DNA of 64,000 nucleotides, taken from positions 186,001 through 250,000 of the forward strand of contig NZ_JANZKJ010000002.1 in NCBI RefSeq assembly GCF_025642975.1. The letters are read 5' to 3'. Positions 11,148 to 21,185 of this stretch are shown here, in pieces. The notes under the pieces were generated by a model. The model saw only the letters and a list, made by a program, of their open reading frames with translations, did not search any database and was not told where the DNA came from. The stretch's first letter is position 1. The number at the start of each line of letters is the position of its first letter. The translations under genes were made by a program, and so were the position numbers. This stretch comes from Pseudomonas sp. RIT-PI-S. GTDB taxonomy: Bacteria > Pseudomonadota > Gammaproteobacteria > Pseudomonadales > Pseudomonadaceae.

Positions 11148-11903
11148 TCACGCCGCCAAGGTAGCCCCACCGTCCACCACGATGTCCTGCAGGGTGATGT
11201 GGCTGGCAAGGTCCGAAGCGAGAAACAGCACGGTGTTGGCGATTTCGTTCACCGTAGCGATCTTGCCCAGCGGAATGCCCAGCTTGTACTGCTCAGGCAG
11301 GCCCGCCACCAAACCCTGCAAGCGGTTGGCATCACCCACCATGGCGCGCAGCATCGGCGTGTCGGTAGACCCCGGTGACACCAGGTTGCAACGCACCCCA
11401 TGGCCGGCCAGCTCCAGGCCGGCGCAGTTGTTCAAGGCCACCAGCGCCGCTTTCGAGGCGCAATAACCGGCCATCTGCAGGCGCGGCACATGGGCGGCAT
11501 TGGAGGCGATACTGACGATAGCCCCGCTACGCTGCGCCTTGAACACCGGCACCAACTGGCGGAATAGCAGGAACGGGCCGGTCACGTTCACCGCCATGCA
11601 GGCGTTCCAATCCTCCAGGCTGAGCTCATCACTGTTGCCCAGGCGCAGAATGCCCGCGCCGTTGACCAGTACATCCAACCGGCGGCGCTCATTGAGCAAC
11701 TGCTGGCACACCTGCTCGACCTGCTGCGGGTCGGTCACATCCATCACTACCGTGCGGAACGGGTAGTCAGCCTCGGGGAACTGCCGGTCCAGCCCAACCA
11801 CTTCGGCACCAGCGGCTTGAAAGCGCATGGCGGTGTGCAGGCCAATGCCTTGGCCGGCCCCGGTGACCCACACGCGTTTACCGGAAAAATCCAGGGTATT
11901 CAT
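11148..11903 (-). CDS. entA: 2,3-dihydro-2,3-dihydroxybenzoate dehydrogenase EntA
   Basis: A 251-residue short-chain dehydrogenase/reductase that oxidises 2,3-dihydro-DHB to 2,3-dihydroxybenzoate with NAD+. The cofactor motif TGAGQGIG and catalytic YCASK are clear, and length matches EntA (248 in E. coli). The ATG at 11903 (MNTLDFSGKRVWVTGAGQGIG) is preferred over an upstream TTG because it puts the nucleotide-binding strand at the usual position and has a GGGAG site upstream. It is the last gene of entCEBA, 55 bases after entB. Confidence 0.93.
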   Translation of the reverse strand: MNTLDFSGKRVWVTGAGQGIGLHTAMRFQAAGAEVVGLDRQFPEADYPFRTVVMDVTDPQQVEQVCQQLLNERRRLDVLVNGAGILRLGNSDELSLEDWNACMAVNVTGPFLLFRQLVPVFKAQRSGAIVSIASNAAHVPRLQMAGYCASKAALVALNNCAGLELAGHGVRCNLVSPGSTDTPMLRAMVGDANRLQGLVAGLPEQYKLGIPLGKIATVNEIANTVLFLASDLASHITLQDIVVDGGATLAA

Positions 11904-11958
11904 TTGCAATTGGCTCCCGACGGCCCGGCGGCACTGCCAGGCCGTAGACAAATAACAG

Positions 11959-12834
11959 TCAAGCCGCGGCGTGGCGCTTGCTGGCGATGATGTTCAACCA
12001 GCCGTCGAGGGTCGGCTGGGCAGCGAGCTCGGCGAAGCTGACGTCTAGCCCCATGCCTTGCCAGGCGGACACCAAAGTCATCACCTGCACCGAATCCACG
12101 CCATAGTCCATCAGGTTGTCGGGCCCTTCGGGCAAGTCATCGTCGGCGTCCAGGTAGGGTTCGAGCTGGCTCAGCAGCCAGGCTTGGTCGAAACGCGGGG
12201 CAACAGCGCCGATCACCGCCTGGTAACCGAGCACGCTGCCGCAGCGGGTGGCCACGTAGCGCAGCGCCATACGGTGTTCTTCCTCGGAGAAGTCGCCCAT
12301 GGCATCGCCGATGAAAAACGGCTGAATGTCGCGCATGAAGGCGTCCGTCGCGGTCACCATGCAACCGATGTGGGCATACACCCCGCAGATCAGCAACTGG
12401 TCGCGGCGCCACTCTTTCATCAGGTCTTCAAGGTGCGAACGCTGGAACGCGCTGTAGCGCCACTTCACCAGTACGGTGTCTTCGCGGGCCGGCGCCAGCG
12501 GGGCCACCACATCTTGCAAGGCGGGGTCCGCGGTGGTCAGGCCAGGGCCCCACATGTCGTTGAGCAGCGCACGGTCCTGGGGGCTTTGCTCGGTGGGCTG
12601 CGCGGTATAAACCACGGGAATGCCCTGAGCGTGGCACCAGTCGCGCACCTTGCCGATGCGCTCCACCAGTGCTTTCACCAACGGGCTGTCGTCACCATAG
12701 AAGGCGGTGAAGTACGCCTGCATATCGTGGATCAACAGCACCGCGCGGGACGGCTCCAGCGCCCAGTTCACCTTGTTCGCGGGAAAGCTGTCCGGCGTTG
12801 GCAGGGGGTAGGAAGCGAGTTTGGGAATAGCCAT
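11959..12834 (-). CDS. entB: Isochorismatase / aryl carrier protein EntB
   Basis: A 291-residue bifunctional protein. The N-terminal isochorismatase domain (about 1-210; LLIHDMQAYF with the catalytic Asp, GVYAHIGCM region) converts isochorismate to dihydro-DHB and pyruvate. The C-terminal aryl carrier domain has the phosphopantetheine site GVDS, Ser about 248 (S245 in E. coli EntB). It takes DHB from EntE and donates it to the EntF condensation domain. The ATG at 12834 has AAGG eight bases upstream. It is 10 bases after entE. No PPTase gene (entD) is in the window, so activation must come from elsewhere. Confidence 0.95.
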   Translation of the reverse strand: MAIPKLASYPLPTPDSFPANKVNWALEPSRAVLLIHDMQAYFTAFYGDDSPLVKALVERIGKVRDWCHAQGIPVVYTAQPTEQSPQDRALLNDMWGPGLTTADPALQDVVAPLAPAREDTVLVKWRYSAFQRSHLEDLMKEWRRDQLLICGVYAHIGCMVTATDAFMRDIQPFFIGDAMGDFSEEEHRMALRYVATRCGSVLGYQAVIGAVAPRFDQAWLLSQLEPYLDADDDLPEGPDNLMDYGVDSVQVMTLVSAWQGMGLDVSFAELAAQPTLDGWLNIIASKRHAAA

Positions 12835-12844
12835 GAAACGAACC

Positions 12845-14479
12845 TTATACCTGTTCTGATTGAGAGGCCCGCAGCGCATCACGCAAGCGCTGCTTGTCGA
12901 TCTTGCCGACGGCCGTAAGGGGAATCTGCTCCAGGAACTGGAAACGATCCGGCAATTTGAACTCGGCCACGCCCTGGGCGCGCAGGTACTTGCGCAAGGC
13001 CGCTGGCTTGAGGCCGGTATCGCTGACCACCACGCAGGCACAGCTCTTCTCGCCCATCAGTTCGTCTGGGATGGCGACCACGGCCGCATGGGTGATGCCA
13101 GGGTGCTGCAACAGCAGGTTCTCGACCTCGGCGGCGGCGATCTTCTCACCGCCACGGTTGATCTGGTCTTTCACCCGGCCCACCACCCGCAGGTAACCCT
13201 GGGCATCCTGTTCGACCAGGTCACCCGAGTAGTAGAACCCTTCGGCGTCGAACACCTGGCTGTTGTGCTCGGGGCTCAGGTAGTAACCCTGGAAGGTGTA
13301 GGGCCCGCGGGTCGCCAGCATACCGGGCTGGCCCTGGGGCACCTGGTTGCCGTCGGCATCCATCACCCGCACTTCGTCATCGGGGCTCATGGGGCAGCCC
13401 TGGGTGGTGAAAATGCGTTCGGCGTCATCGTCCAGCCGGGTGTAGTTCACCAGCCCTTCGGCCATCCCGAACACCTGTTGCAACTGGCAGCCCAGCTCGG
13501 CGGGAACGCGTCGGGCCAGGGCTTCGGCGAAGTTGGCGCCGCCTACCTGGATCACCTTCAACGAAGCCAGCCGATGCAGGTGCGTCGGCGCTTCCTTGAG
13601 CCACAGTGCTACCGCGGGCGGCACCAGCGGGACCCAGTCCACCTGGTGGCGTTCGATCAGCGCAAAGCAGTTCAGCGGCTCTGGGTCGCGCGCCATGACC
13701 ACGCAGCCGCCAGCCACGAACACGCCCAGCACCCCGGGGGAGCTCATGGTGTAGTTATGGCCGGCAGGCAACGCGCAGAGGAAGCGCGTGGCTGGGGTCA
13801 GGTGGCAGATTTCCACGCTGCGGCGCACGCTGTAGTAGTAGTCATTGTGGGTGCGGGGAATGAGCTTCGGCGTGCCGGTGCTGCCTCCCGACAGCTGGAA
13901 GAAGGCCACCTCGTCAGCAGCGCTTGGCTGCGCCACGAAATCGCCCACAGGCGCTGCCAGGCATTCGGCAAGGTCTAGGCAACCGGCCAGGGCACCGCTG
14001 GTGCCGCTGTCGAGCACCACCGTGCCCAGGCCCGGCGCCACCTCGCGCAGCTCACCGATAAAGCGTTCGTCGGCGAACAGCCCGTGCTGGGCAGACGCGA
14101 TCAGCAGCCGCGGCTGGATCTGCCGGGCATAAGCCAGCAGCTCCAGCCGCTGGTGGCTGAATAACGCATTCACAGGGGCGACGCCCAGCTTCAGCAAAGC
14201 GAAGTAGGTGACGAAAAACTCCGCGACGTTGGGCAATTGCACCAGTGCAGTGTCATGGGTGCGTAGGCCCTGACGATGCAGCGCGGCGGCCAGGTTGCTC
14301 GAGCGGTTGTCGAGTTCGGCGTAGGTGAACGTGCGCTCCCCGCAGATGATCGCTGGCGCATCCGGACGAGCCTGCACCTGCTGCTGCAGGATGTGGGTCA
14401 TCGGCTCGTCCCGCCAATAACCCTTGGCGCGGTAGCGGGCGGCGAGTTCGGCGGGCCAGGGGGTGAAGGCAATGCTCAT
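12845..14479 (-). CDS. entE: 2,3-dihydroxybenzoate-AMP ligase EntE
   Basis: A 544-residue stand-alone adenylation enzyme that activates DHB as the acyl-adenylate and loads it on the EntB carrier domain. The ATP-binding loop [13 protein letters not shown], the [12 protein letters not shown] motif and the late [11 protein letters not shown] (A8 region) and LPDRFQ...GKIDKQ (A10 lysine) are visible. The start ATG at 14479 overlaps the entC stop as ATGA, showing translational coupling. Length matches EntE/DhbE (about 540). Confidence 0.95.
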   Translation of the reverse strand: MSIAFTPWPAELAARYRAKGYWRDEPMTHILQQQVQARPDAPAIICGERTFTYAELDNRSSNLAAALHRQGLRTHDTALVQLPNVAEFFVTYFALLKLGVAPVNALFSHQRLELLAYARQIQPRLLIASAQHGLFADERFIGELREVAPGLGTVVLDSGTSGALAGCLDLAECLAAPVGDFVAQPSAADEVAFFQLSGGSTGTPKLIPRTHNDYYYSVRRSVEICHLTPATRFLCALPAGHNYTMSSPGVLGVFVAGGCVVMARDPEPLNCFALIERHQVDWVPLVPPAVALWLKEAPTHLHRLASLKVIQVGGANFAEALARRVPAELGCQLQQVFGMAEGLVNYTRLDDDAERIFTTQGCPMSPDDEVRVMDADGNQVPQGQPGMLATRGPYTFQGYYLSPEHNSQVFDAEGFYYSGDLVEQDAQGYLRVVGRVKDQINRGGEKIAAAEVENLLLQHPGITHAAVVAIPDELMGEKSCACVVVSDTGLKPAALRKYLRAQGVAEFKLPDRFQFLEQIPLTAVGKIDKQRLRDALRASQSEQV

Positions 14480-15666
14480 CGCTGATCCTCCGCGTTCAAC
14501 CCGCAGGCGGCCAGCATGGTGCCCAACTTGGCTTGGGTTTCGGCCCATTCGGCGGCCGGCTCCGACGCCTCGACGATGCCCGCGCCGGCGAACAGCCGCA
14601 GGGTGTTTTCTACCACCGTGCCGCAGCGGATGGTCACCACCCACTCACCGTTGCCGGCGGCGTCACACCAGCCCACCATGCCGGTGAACAGCCCGCGCTC
14701 GAAGGGCTCGACCAGGTTGATCAGCTTGCGAGCAAGGTCGGTGGGCGCGCCGCACACCGCCGGGGTCGGGTGCAACTGGCAAGCCAGCTGCAACGAGGAG
14801 CGGCGCGGGTCGGCCAGTTCGCCTTCGATAGCGGTGGACAGGTGCCACATGGCCGCGGTGCTCAACAGCGAGGGCTGCTCGGGGATCGCCAGGCTGCTGC
14901 ACTCAGGGGCCAACACCCGACGGATCTCCTCGACCACCAGGCGGTGCTCGTAGTGGTCTTTCTCTGAATCGAGCAGGGCATCGGCCGTGTGCCGATCTTC
15001 CTCGGGGTTCGCCCGGCGCTTGGCCGACCCCGCCAGTGGGTTGCTATATACCCGGCCGCCGCGCTTACGCACCAACAGCTCCGGGCTAACCCCGATCAAT
15101 TCGCCCTTCTCGGCCAGGGGAATACGGAAGTGGTAGCCATTGGGGTTCTGCGCGGCCAGCCGGGCCAACACCTGCTCGACCTTGACCGGCTGGTCCAGTT
15201 GCACTTCGAGCATGCGCGAGAGCACGGCCTTGCGGATGGTGCTGCTGCGGAAGTTAGCAATGGCCTGGCCGACCGCAGCCTTGAAGCCCGCCTCGTCCGG
15301 CACACTGCGCTGGCTGATAACGACTGGCGCTGCCCCGCCATTATCAGCTTCGCTGCGGGCGGGTTCGCCGTCGATCCAGCGATGCCGGCGCGGTACATAA
15401 AGGCAGGACGGCTGGGTGGTGTCGAAGGGAATCGCCCCGATCAACACCGGCTGCTCGATGCCCGCCGCATGGGCGTTTGCAAAAGCCTGGCTGACCGCGG
15501 CGTGTAGTGCGCTGCCTGGCTGGTCGCCGCCGGCGGCTGGCGTGGTGATCGCCGCGAAAATCCCTTGACCGCGCAGGCAGCGGGTGCCTGAGCGGAACAG
15601 AAATTCACTGTGCTCGGCCGCCCCGTCAGCGTTCGCAAAAGGGGTGTCCGACGTTAGTTTGGTCAT
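14476..15666 (-). CDS. entC: Isochorismate synthase EntC
   Basis: A 396-residue chorismate-binding enzyme that makes isochorismate, the committed step to DHB. Conserved family segments include [47 protein letters not shown] and the C-terminal [14 protein letters not shown]. The ATG at 15666 begins the entCEBA operon. A strong Fur-box-like sequence lies about 20 bases upstream (15688-15702), so iron repression is expected. It diverges from fepB, the same arrangement as in E. coli. Confidence 0.95.
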   Translation of the reverse strand: MTKLTSDTPFANADGAAEHSEFLFRSGTRCLRGQGIFAAITTPAAGGDQPGSALHAAVSQAFANAHAAGIEQPVLIGAIPFDTTQPSCLYVPRRHRWIDGEPARSEADNGGAAPVVISQRSVPDEAGFKAAVGQAIANFRSSTIRKAVLSRMLEVQLDQPVKVEQVLARLAAQNPNGYHFRIPLAEKGELIGVSPELLVRKRGGRVYSNPLAGSAKRRANPEEDRHTADALLDSEKDHYEHRLVVEEIRRVLAPECSSLAIPEQPSLLSTAAMWHLSTAIEGELADPRRSSLQLACQLHPTPAVCGAPTDLARKLINLVEPFERGLFTGMVGWCDAAGNGEWVVTIRCGTVVENTLRLFAGAGIVEASEPAAEWAETQAKLGTMLAACGLNAEDQR

Positions 15667-15687
15667 AAAATGTCACCAAAAGCTTAA

Positions 15688-15702
15688 CGAGAATTGTTAT
15701 CA
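15688..15702. promoter_or_regulatory. Fur box between entC and fepB
   Basis: On the minus strand the sequence is TGATAACAATTCTCG. Against the 7-1-7 Fur model TGAnAATnATTnTCA it mismatches at only two informative positions. It lies about 22 bases before the entC start and 190 before fepB, and could repress both divergent operons. The remainder of the 15667-15889 gap shows no other feature I can name. Confidence 0.7.
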
Positions 15703-15889
15703 ATCCGTTTCAGAGTATGAGGGAGAATACCGACTGTCAATGCTGGCACCCCTCGGAAGAGCATGAAACAACTACGTAACACATTGATTACAAAGCGCTA
15801 TACCTCATCGGGCCTGTTCCCCTTGCGGCCGGTTGCGCTGCGCGCCCGCGGCGATGAAAATGAGAGACTTTCGCGTATCTGGAGCCAAT

Positions 15890-16870
15890 ATGACCGCCCG
15901 TACCGCTCGCTGCCTGTGCCGCACCGCCCTGGGCTTGGCATTCGCCGCCCTCGCCAGCCTCGCCCTGGCCGCTCAAGCCGAAGAAAGCTGGCCGCGGCAG
16001 GTCGATAACTTCAACGGCCCGCTGCGGCTGGAACACCCGCCGCAGCGGATCGTTTCCACCAGCGTGACCCTTACCGGCTCGCTGCTGGCTATCGACGCAC
16101 CGGTGATTGCCAGCGGCGCTACCGCCCCGAATAACCGCTTCGCCGACGGCCAGGGCTATTTTCGCCAATGGGGCGAGGTCGCCGCGCAGCGCCAGGTCAA
16201 GCGTTTGTACATCGGCGAAGCGAATGCCGAAGCCGTTGCCGCCCAGGCACCAGACCTGATCGTGGTCAGCGCCTCGGGGGCCGATTCGGCACTGGCGCTG
16301 TACGAGCAGTTCTCCTCGATCGCCCCTACCCTGGTGATCAACTACGACGATCACAGCTGGGAAGAGGTCGTCCAGCAACTGGGCCGCGCCACTGGTCATG
16401 AGGCACAAGCGGCCCAGCGCATCGAAGACGTTGCCGCGCGGGTGACTGCCCTGAAGGGCCGCTTGCAGTTGCCAGCGCAGCCGGTGTCCGCCTTCGTCTA
16501 CAACGCCCCCGCCCGCCAGGCCAACCTGTGGACGGCCGCTTCGGCCCAAGGTCGGCTGTTGCAGTCGCTAGGCTTCACCCTGGCTCAGCCCCCGGCGGAT
16601 TTGCCTGCGCTGGCCAGCATGGGCAAGCGCAAAGACATCCTCCAGCTAGGTGGTGAACACCTGGCGGCCGGCCTTACCGGGCAAACCTGGCTGCTGTTCG
16701 CCGGCGAAACCGCCGACGCGGAAGCGGTCAAGGCCAATGCCCTGCTGGCGCACCTGCCGGCGGTTCGTGAGCAGCGGGTCTATGCCTTGGGCGCAGATAC
16801 CTTCCGCCTGGACTACTACAGCGCCGGGCACCTGCTCGACCGCCTGGAAGCCCAGTTCGCGGCCCACTGA
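15890..16870 (+). CDS. fepB: Ferric enterobactin periplasmic binding protein FepB
   Basis: A 326-residue periplasmic substrate-binding protein. From the ATG at 15890 (GGAG site just upstream) it has a Sec signal ending LALAAQA. The mature protein tracks E. coli FepB closely by eye: [41 protein letters not shown], and [10 protein letters not shown] in the C-terminal lobe. It should deliver ferric enterobactin to FepDG. It stands alone on the plus strand, between the divergent entC operon and convergent entS. Confidence 0.94.
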   Translation: MTARTARCLCRTALGLAFAALASLALAAQAEESWPRQVDNFNGPLRLEHPPQRIVSTSVTLTGSLLAIDAPVIASGATAPNNRFADGQGYFRQWGEVAAQRQVKRLYIGEANAEAVAAQAPDLIVVSASGADSALALYEQFSSIAPTLVINYDDHSWEEVVQQLGRATGHEAQAAQRIEDVAARVTALKGRLQLPAQPVSAFVYNAPARQANLWTAASAQGRLLQSLGFTLAQPPADLPALASMGKRKDILQLGGEHLAAGLTGQTWLLFAGETADAEAVKANALLAHLPAVREQRVYALGADTFRLDYYSAGHLLDRLEAQFAAH

Positions 16871-16928
16871 CCGCCCCGGAGCAGAGGCTGCGCTTGCCCC
16901 TGCAACATGGTTGACGGCAAGCCCGGCC

Positions 16929-18161
16929 TTACGCCGCCGGTTCGAAGCGCAGCCGGCGCAGCCCCGTCATGCTCGCTGCGATCATTACCCCAGCCAGCGC
17001 CGCCGCCAACCCGAACGCGGCGGCTGCCGGTGCCGGCATCAGCAACGAGCCCAACGTTCCCAGAAGCGCGGCGCCGATGGCATCGCCACACACGTTCTGC
17101 GCCGTCCACAGGCCATTTACCCGCCCCAGCATCGCGTCCGGGGTTTGCGCCTGGATGACCGCGTATTGCAGCAGCGAGTTGACCGAGCTCAGGTAACCGA
17201 ACGCCGCCAGGCAAAGCAATGCGAGGCTGTAGGCCGGCATCACCCCGAACAGGGCAATACAGGCGAAGGCTGCTATCGCCGTGAGCAGCATCAGTTGCCC
17301 CGGCCGGGCATGGCCACCCACCCGGCCGCTGGTGATCGCACCCAGCGCAGCGCCAAGAGGCGTGGCGGCGTACATCAGCCCCAACTGGGTAGCGTCTGCT
17401 TGCCAGTGTGGCGCCAGCGCCGGATACAGCACCCGCACCGCGCTGGCCATGGTCACCAAGGCGCCGATCAGGGCCACGGCGCCCACTATGCGGTTGGCGG
17501 CCAGGAACGCGAACCCGTTGGCGAGCGCCCGCAGCGGATGCTCCTTTTGCGCCGCGGGCGCCGGCAACGGTGGCAGGCGCAGCAACAGCAGCACGGTGAA
17601 CAAGGTGCCCAGGGCCGCCGCCAGGTAGTTCCAGAGCACGCCGCCCTTGGCGATCAACAGCCCGCCAACCACGGGCGACAGGATGGTGCCCAGGCGTACC
17701 GTAAGCATGCTGATGGCGGCGGCGCGCACCATGTTCTCGCGCCCTACCAGGGCCGGTGTCGCCGCCAGCAGCGCGGTTACGCCAATGGCACCGAAGAACC
17801 CGTCCCAACAGCCGAGCAGGTAGATCGCCAGCAACGACGGGCTAGGCAGCGCAGCATTCAGCGCCAAGCCGAGGAAGCCTAGGCCGCAGCTCGACCGCGC
17901 CAGCAGGATCAACCTCCGCCGCTCGTGACGGTCGGCCATCACCCCACCGAAGACCAGGCCAATGAACATACCGGCGCCAGTCAAGGTGACCGACAGCCCC
18001 ACCTGCGCGGGTGAGCCGGTCAGCACCTGCACCTGAACGGCCACGGCGATGCCCAACAACCCGAGGGACACGATGGACAGCAACCGAGCGATGAATACCG
18101 CCCGGAACGCGGCGTGGGTTTTCAGCAGGCTGAGGTCGATAAACAGTGAAGGTTTGCTCAT
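16929..18161 (-). CDS. entS: Enterobactin exporter EntS (MFS)
   Basis: A 410-residue major facilitator with about 12 membrane segments that exports enterobactin across the inner membrane. The start at 18161 is set by similarity to Ent[20 protein letters not shown] and [12 protein letters not shown], followed by [15 protein letters not shown] and the MFS loop [12 protein letters not shown]. An in-frame extension of 21 codons upstream has no family match. TolC at 8249 or another channel could carry the product through the outer membrane. It diverges from fepDGC over a 131-base region with Fur-like sites. Confidence 0.93.
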   Translation of the reverse strand: MSKPSLFIDLSLLKTHAAFRAVFIARLLSIVSLGLLGIAVAVQVQVLTGSPAQVGLSVTLTGAGMFIGLVFGGVMADRHERRRLILLARSSCGLGFLGLALNAALPSPSLLAIYLLGCWDGFFGAIGVTALLAATPALVGRENMVRAAAISMLTVRLGTILSPVVGGLLIAKGGVLWNYLAAALGTLFTVLLLLRLPPLPAPAAQKEHPLRALANGFAFLAANRIVGAVALIGALVTMASAVRVLYPALAPHWQADATQLGLMYAATPLGAALGAITSGRVGGHARPGQLMLLTAIAAFACIALFGVMPAYSLALLCLAAFGYLSSVNSLLQYAVIQAQTPDAMLGRVNGLWTAQNVCGDAIGAALLGTLGSLLMPAPAAAAFGLAAALAGVMIAASMTGLRRLRFEPAA

Positions 18162-18218
18162 GGGCACCACGGGTGGGGAATGGGTTCTACCTTGGGGGTC
18201 GCCGGCCATGTTAGCATT

Positions 18219-18255
18219 TGGCAAATTTTCTCAGAAGATAATGCTTCGTATTAAC
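18219..18255. promoter_or_regulatory. Fur-like sites between entS and fepD
   Basis: Two overlapping candidates are present. TGGCAAATTTTCTCA (18219-18233) differs from TGAnAATnATTnTCA at three informative positions. GATAATGCTTCGTATTAAC (18237-18255) matches the classical 19-base Fur consensus at about 14 positions. They lie 38-74 bases before fepD and 58 or more before entS, suited to control both. Confidence 0.55.
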
Positions 18256-18292
18256 GAAGTTACACTCGTACCCAGCCGAGCATCGCCATTTC

Positions 18293-19279
18293 ATGCGTTT
18301 CGTCTTTTCCCTTGCCGGCCTGAGCGTTGCGCTGCTGATCGCGATCGCCCTTAGCCTGCAAGCCGGCGCCAGCTATGTACCACTGACCGATGTGGTGCAG
18401 GCGCTGAGCGGGCAGTGCGCCACGCCGGTGTGCACCCTGGTGACCGATGCTCGCTTGCCACGCACGCTCGCCGGGCTGGTGGCAGGCATCGCCCTTGGCA
18501 CCGCCGGCGTGTTGATGCAAACCCTCACCCGCAATCCCCTGGCTGACCCAGGCATCCTGGGCGTCAATGCCGGGGCCAGCTTTGCCATCGTGGTAGGTAT
18601 CGCGTTCTTCTCCGCTCACACCCCTTTCGCCTACCTGGCCTTCGCCTGCGCCGGCGCCCTGGCCGCCGCGTTGCTGGTCACCTTCACCGGCATGGCCAGT
18701 GGGCGCCGCTTCAGCCCGGTGCGGCTGTTGCTGATCGGCGTGGCCCTTGGCGCGGCGCTGGAGGGCATTGCTTTGGGGATCGCCCTGCTCAACCCGCTGG
18801 TACACGATCAAGTGCGGTTCTGGCAGGCCGGCTCGCTGGACATCCGTGAGCTGTCACTGCTGCGCTGGGCTGCGCCGCCAATCGTTGCAGCCGTGCTGCT
18901 CAGCCTGGGCCTGGCCCGGGCGCTGGATAGCCTTGGCCTGGGCGACGATCTGGCAGCAGCGCTGGGCACTGGCGTGCTGCGCACGCAACTGCTAGGGCTG
19001 GGCTGCATCACTGTGCTGTGCGGGGCGACCACCGCGCTGGTGGGGCCAGTCGCCTTCGTTGGCCTGATGGTGCCGCATATGGCGCGGCGCGTTGCAGGGC
19101 CCAGCCATGCGCGGCTGCTACCCGCCGCCCTGCTGATCACCCCATTGCTATTGTTGCTCGCCGATACCCTGGGCCGTGTGTTGACCAGTACCGAGCTGCG
19201 GGTATCGATCATGACCGCGGTGCTCGGTGCACCCGTGCTGGTGCTGCTGGCCAGGCGTACGCGGTTGGTGGCGCTATGA
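18293..19279 (+). CDS. fepD: Ferric enterobactin ABC transporter permease FepD
   Basis: A 328-residue inner-membrane permease of the FecCD/BtuC family with about nine to ten hydrophobic segments. Family motifs: RLPRTLAGLVAGIALGTAGV, QTLTRNPLADPGILGVNAGA, and the coupling-helix region GPVAFVGLMVPHMAR. It pairs with FepG to form the channel energised by FepC. Its stop overlaps fepG as ATGA. The first Fur-like site is about 40 bases upstream. Confidence 0.93.
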   Translation: MRFVFSLAGLSVALLIAIALSLQAGASYVPLTDVVQALSGQCATPVCTLVTDARLPRTLAGLVAGIALGTAGVLMQTLTRNPLADPGILGVNAGASFAIVVGIAFFSAHTPFAYLAFACAGALAAALLVTFTGMASGRRFSPVRLLLIGVALGAALEGIALGIALLNPLVHDQVRFWQAGSLDIRELSLLRWAAPPIVAAVLLSLGLARALDSLGLGDDLAAALGTGVLRTQLLGLGCITVLCGATTALVGPVAFVGLMVPHMARRVAGPSHARLLPAALLITPLLLLLADTLGRVLTSTELRVSIMTAVLGAPVLVLLARRTRLVAL

Positions 19280-20265
19280 GACTGGGGCGGCAACGGGTGT
19301 TGTGGTGTGCGTTGGGGCTAGGCTTGGCCTGCCTCTGGCTGAGCGTTTATTCCCTAGGCAAGGGCACGGTGCCCTTGAGCCTGGGCCAACTGTTCGACGC
19401 CTTGCTGGGGCAAGGCCCGGGCGGAGCGCGGATGATCCTGCTGGAGTGGCGGTTGCCGCGAATCGTGTCGGCGCTGGCGCTGGGCGCGGCGCTGGGCGTC
19501 AGCGGGGCGATTTTCCAGTCTTTGTTGCGCAATCCCCTGGGCAGCCCGGACATCCTTGGCTTCAACCTGGGCGCCTATACCGGTGTTCTGGTGCTGGTAG
19601 TGATCTTCGATGGCAGCATTCTGGCCAGCACCGGCGCGGCGTTGGTCGGCGGCGTGGTCACTGCCGGGCTGGTGTATCGCCTGGCCTGGAACGGCGGCCT
19701 GAGCGCGCTACGGTTGATCGTGATCGGCCTGGGCGTACGTGCATTCCTGCTGGCGGTGAACAACTGGCTGGTGACCAATACGCCATTGGATACCGCGGTA
19801 TCCGCCGGGCTGTGGAACGCCGGCTCGCTCAATGGCGTGACCTGGGCCAAGGCGCAGCCAGCGCTGCTGATCGTAGGGCTGGCGCTGGCGGCGGCCTTGC
19901 TGCTGAGCCGGCGCATGCGCTTGCTGGAGATGGGCGACGACACCGCTTGCGCGCTGGGCGTGCCGGTGGAGCGTTCGCGCCTGTGGCTGATGCTCACCGG
20001 GGTGGCGTTGACTGCGGCGGCAACCGCGGTGGCCGGGCCGATCGCCTTCGTGGCCCTGGCCGCGCCGCAGATCGCCCGACGCCTGAGCGGTAGCCAAGCC
20101 CTGGGCCTGCCCATGGCCGCCCTGGCCGGCGCGTTTTTGCTGCTGTGCGCCGACTTCGCCGCCCAACACCTGCTCAGCCCTTACCAAGTACCCGTCGGCC
20201 TGATCACCGTCAGTGTTGGCGGCCTGTACCTGATCGCCCTGCTAATCCGCGAGGCCCGCAAATGA
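19276..20265 (+). CDS. fepG: Ferric enterobactin ABC transporter permease FepG
   Basis: A 329-residue FecCD-family permease, partner of FepD. Seen motifs: RLPRIVSALALGAALGVSGA, QSLLRNPLGSPDILGFNLGA, and GPIAFVALAAPQIARRL. The SPDILGFN version is typical of FepG. The ATG at 19276 overlaps the fepD stop, and its own stop overlaps the fepC start, so the three genes are translationally coupled. Confidence 0.93.
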   Translation: MRLGRQRVLWCALGLGLACLWLSVYSLGKGTVPLSLGQLFDALLGQGPGGARMILLEWRLPRIVSALALGAALGVSGAIFQSLLRNPLGSPDILGFNLGAYTGVLVLVVIFDGSILASTGAALVGGVVTAGLVYRLAWNGGLSALRLIVIGLGVRAFLLAVNNWLVTNTPLDTAVSAGLWNAGSLNGVTWAKAQPALLIVGLALAAALLLSRRMRLLEMGDDTACALGVPVERSRLWLMLTGVALTAAATAVAGPIAFVALAAPQIARRLSGSQALGLPMAALAGAFLLLCADFAAQHLLSPYQVPVGLITVSVGGLYLIALLIREARK

Positions 20266-21056
20266 ACCCTCCTTCCAGCCAGCTCTCGGCCACCGAACTG
20301 ACCCTCGCCTATGACGGCAAGGTGGTAGCCAAGGACCTGTCGGTTAACATCCCCGAAGGCGAGTTCACCGTGATCATCGGTCCCAACGCCTGCGGCAAGT
20401 CCACTCTGCTGCGCAGCCTCAGCCGCCTGCTGAAACCGGCCAGCGGGCAAGTGTGGCTGGATGGCCAGGCTATCGGGCAGTACCCGACCAAGGAAGTGGC
20501 GCGGCGGCTGAGCCTGCTACCGCAAAGCGCCAGTGCCCCGGGCGACATTACCGTGAAGGACCTGGTTGCCCGTGGCCGCTATCCGCACCAGGGCTTGCTC
20601 AGCCGCTGGCGGGCAGAAGACGAACAGGCGGTGCACAAAGCCATGCAGGCCACCGGCGTGGACGGCCTATGGGCTGAACCGGTGGACACCCTCTCCGGCG
20701 GCCAGCGCCAGCGGGTATGGATCGCCATGGTGCTGGCGCAGCAAACGCCGCTGGTGCTGATGGACGAACCTACTACCTGGCTGGACATCACCCACCAGAT
20801 CGAGCTGCTGGAGCTGCTCCAGCACCTGAATCAGGACCACGGCCACACCCTGGCGGTGGTGCTGCATGACCTGAACCAGGCTTGCCGCTACGCCACGCAT
20901 TTGATCGCCATGCGCGACGGCCAGATCGTCGCCAGCGGCCGCCCCCGGGACATCGTCACGGTCGAGCTGATCCAGCGGGTCTATGACCTGCCCTGCATGA
21001 TCATCGAGGACCCCGTGGCGCATACGCCTTTGATCATCCCGCTGGGTAGCCGCTGA
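20262..21056 (+). CDS. fepC: Ferric enterobactin ABC transporter ATPase FepC
   Basis: A 264-residue ABC ATPase. Walker A GPNACGKST is at 40-48, the signature LSGGQRQR at about 144-151 and Walker B LVLMDEPT ending near 171; the H-loop is VVLHDLNQA. This fits iron-siderophore importers of the FepC/FhuC type. The ATG at 20262 overlaps fepG. It is the last gene of fepDGC and converges on entF, with a REP element in the 129-base gap. Confidence 0.94.
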   Translation: MNPPSSQLSATELTLAYDGKVVAKDLSVNIPEGEFTVIIGPNACGKSTLLRSLSRLLKPASGQVWLDGQAIGQYPTKEVARRLSLLPQSASAPGDITVKDLVARGRYPHQGLLSRWRAEDEQAVHKAMQATGVDGLWAEPVDTLSGGQRQRVWIAMVLAQQTPLVLMDEPTTWLDITHQIELLELLQHLNQDHGHTLAVVLHDLNQACRYATHLIAMRDGQIVASGRPRDIVTVELIQRVYDLPCMIIEDPVAHTPLIIPLGSR

Positions 21057-21111
21057 GCCACCCACCAGGATTGCCTGCAAGGAAGATTTCTTACCTATAG
21101 GCGCGTGCGAT

Positions 21112-21170
21112 GCTCGCGAACCCTTGGCGCCTAGGGCCCGCGGGCTTCGCCCACTCCTGTAAAGTGGGCG
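21112..21170. repeat. REP palindrome between fepC and entF
   Basis: The sequence contains the inverted core GGGC-TTC-GCCC (21142-21152) flanked by CCCGC and CACTCCTGTA, matching the REP at the waaA end in reverse orientation. It lies between convergent genes, the usual position for REPs, and may protect both mRNA 3' ends. No separate U-tract terminator is seen. Confidence 0.75.
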
Positions 21171-21185
21171 GAACAGATGGCCGCT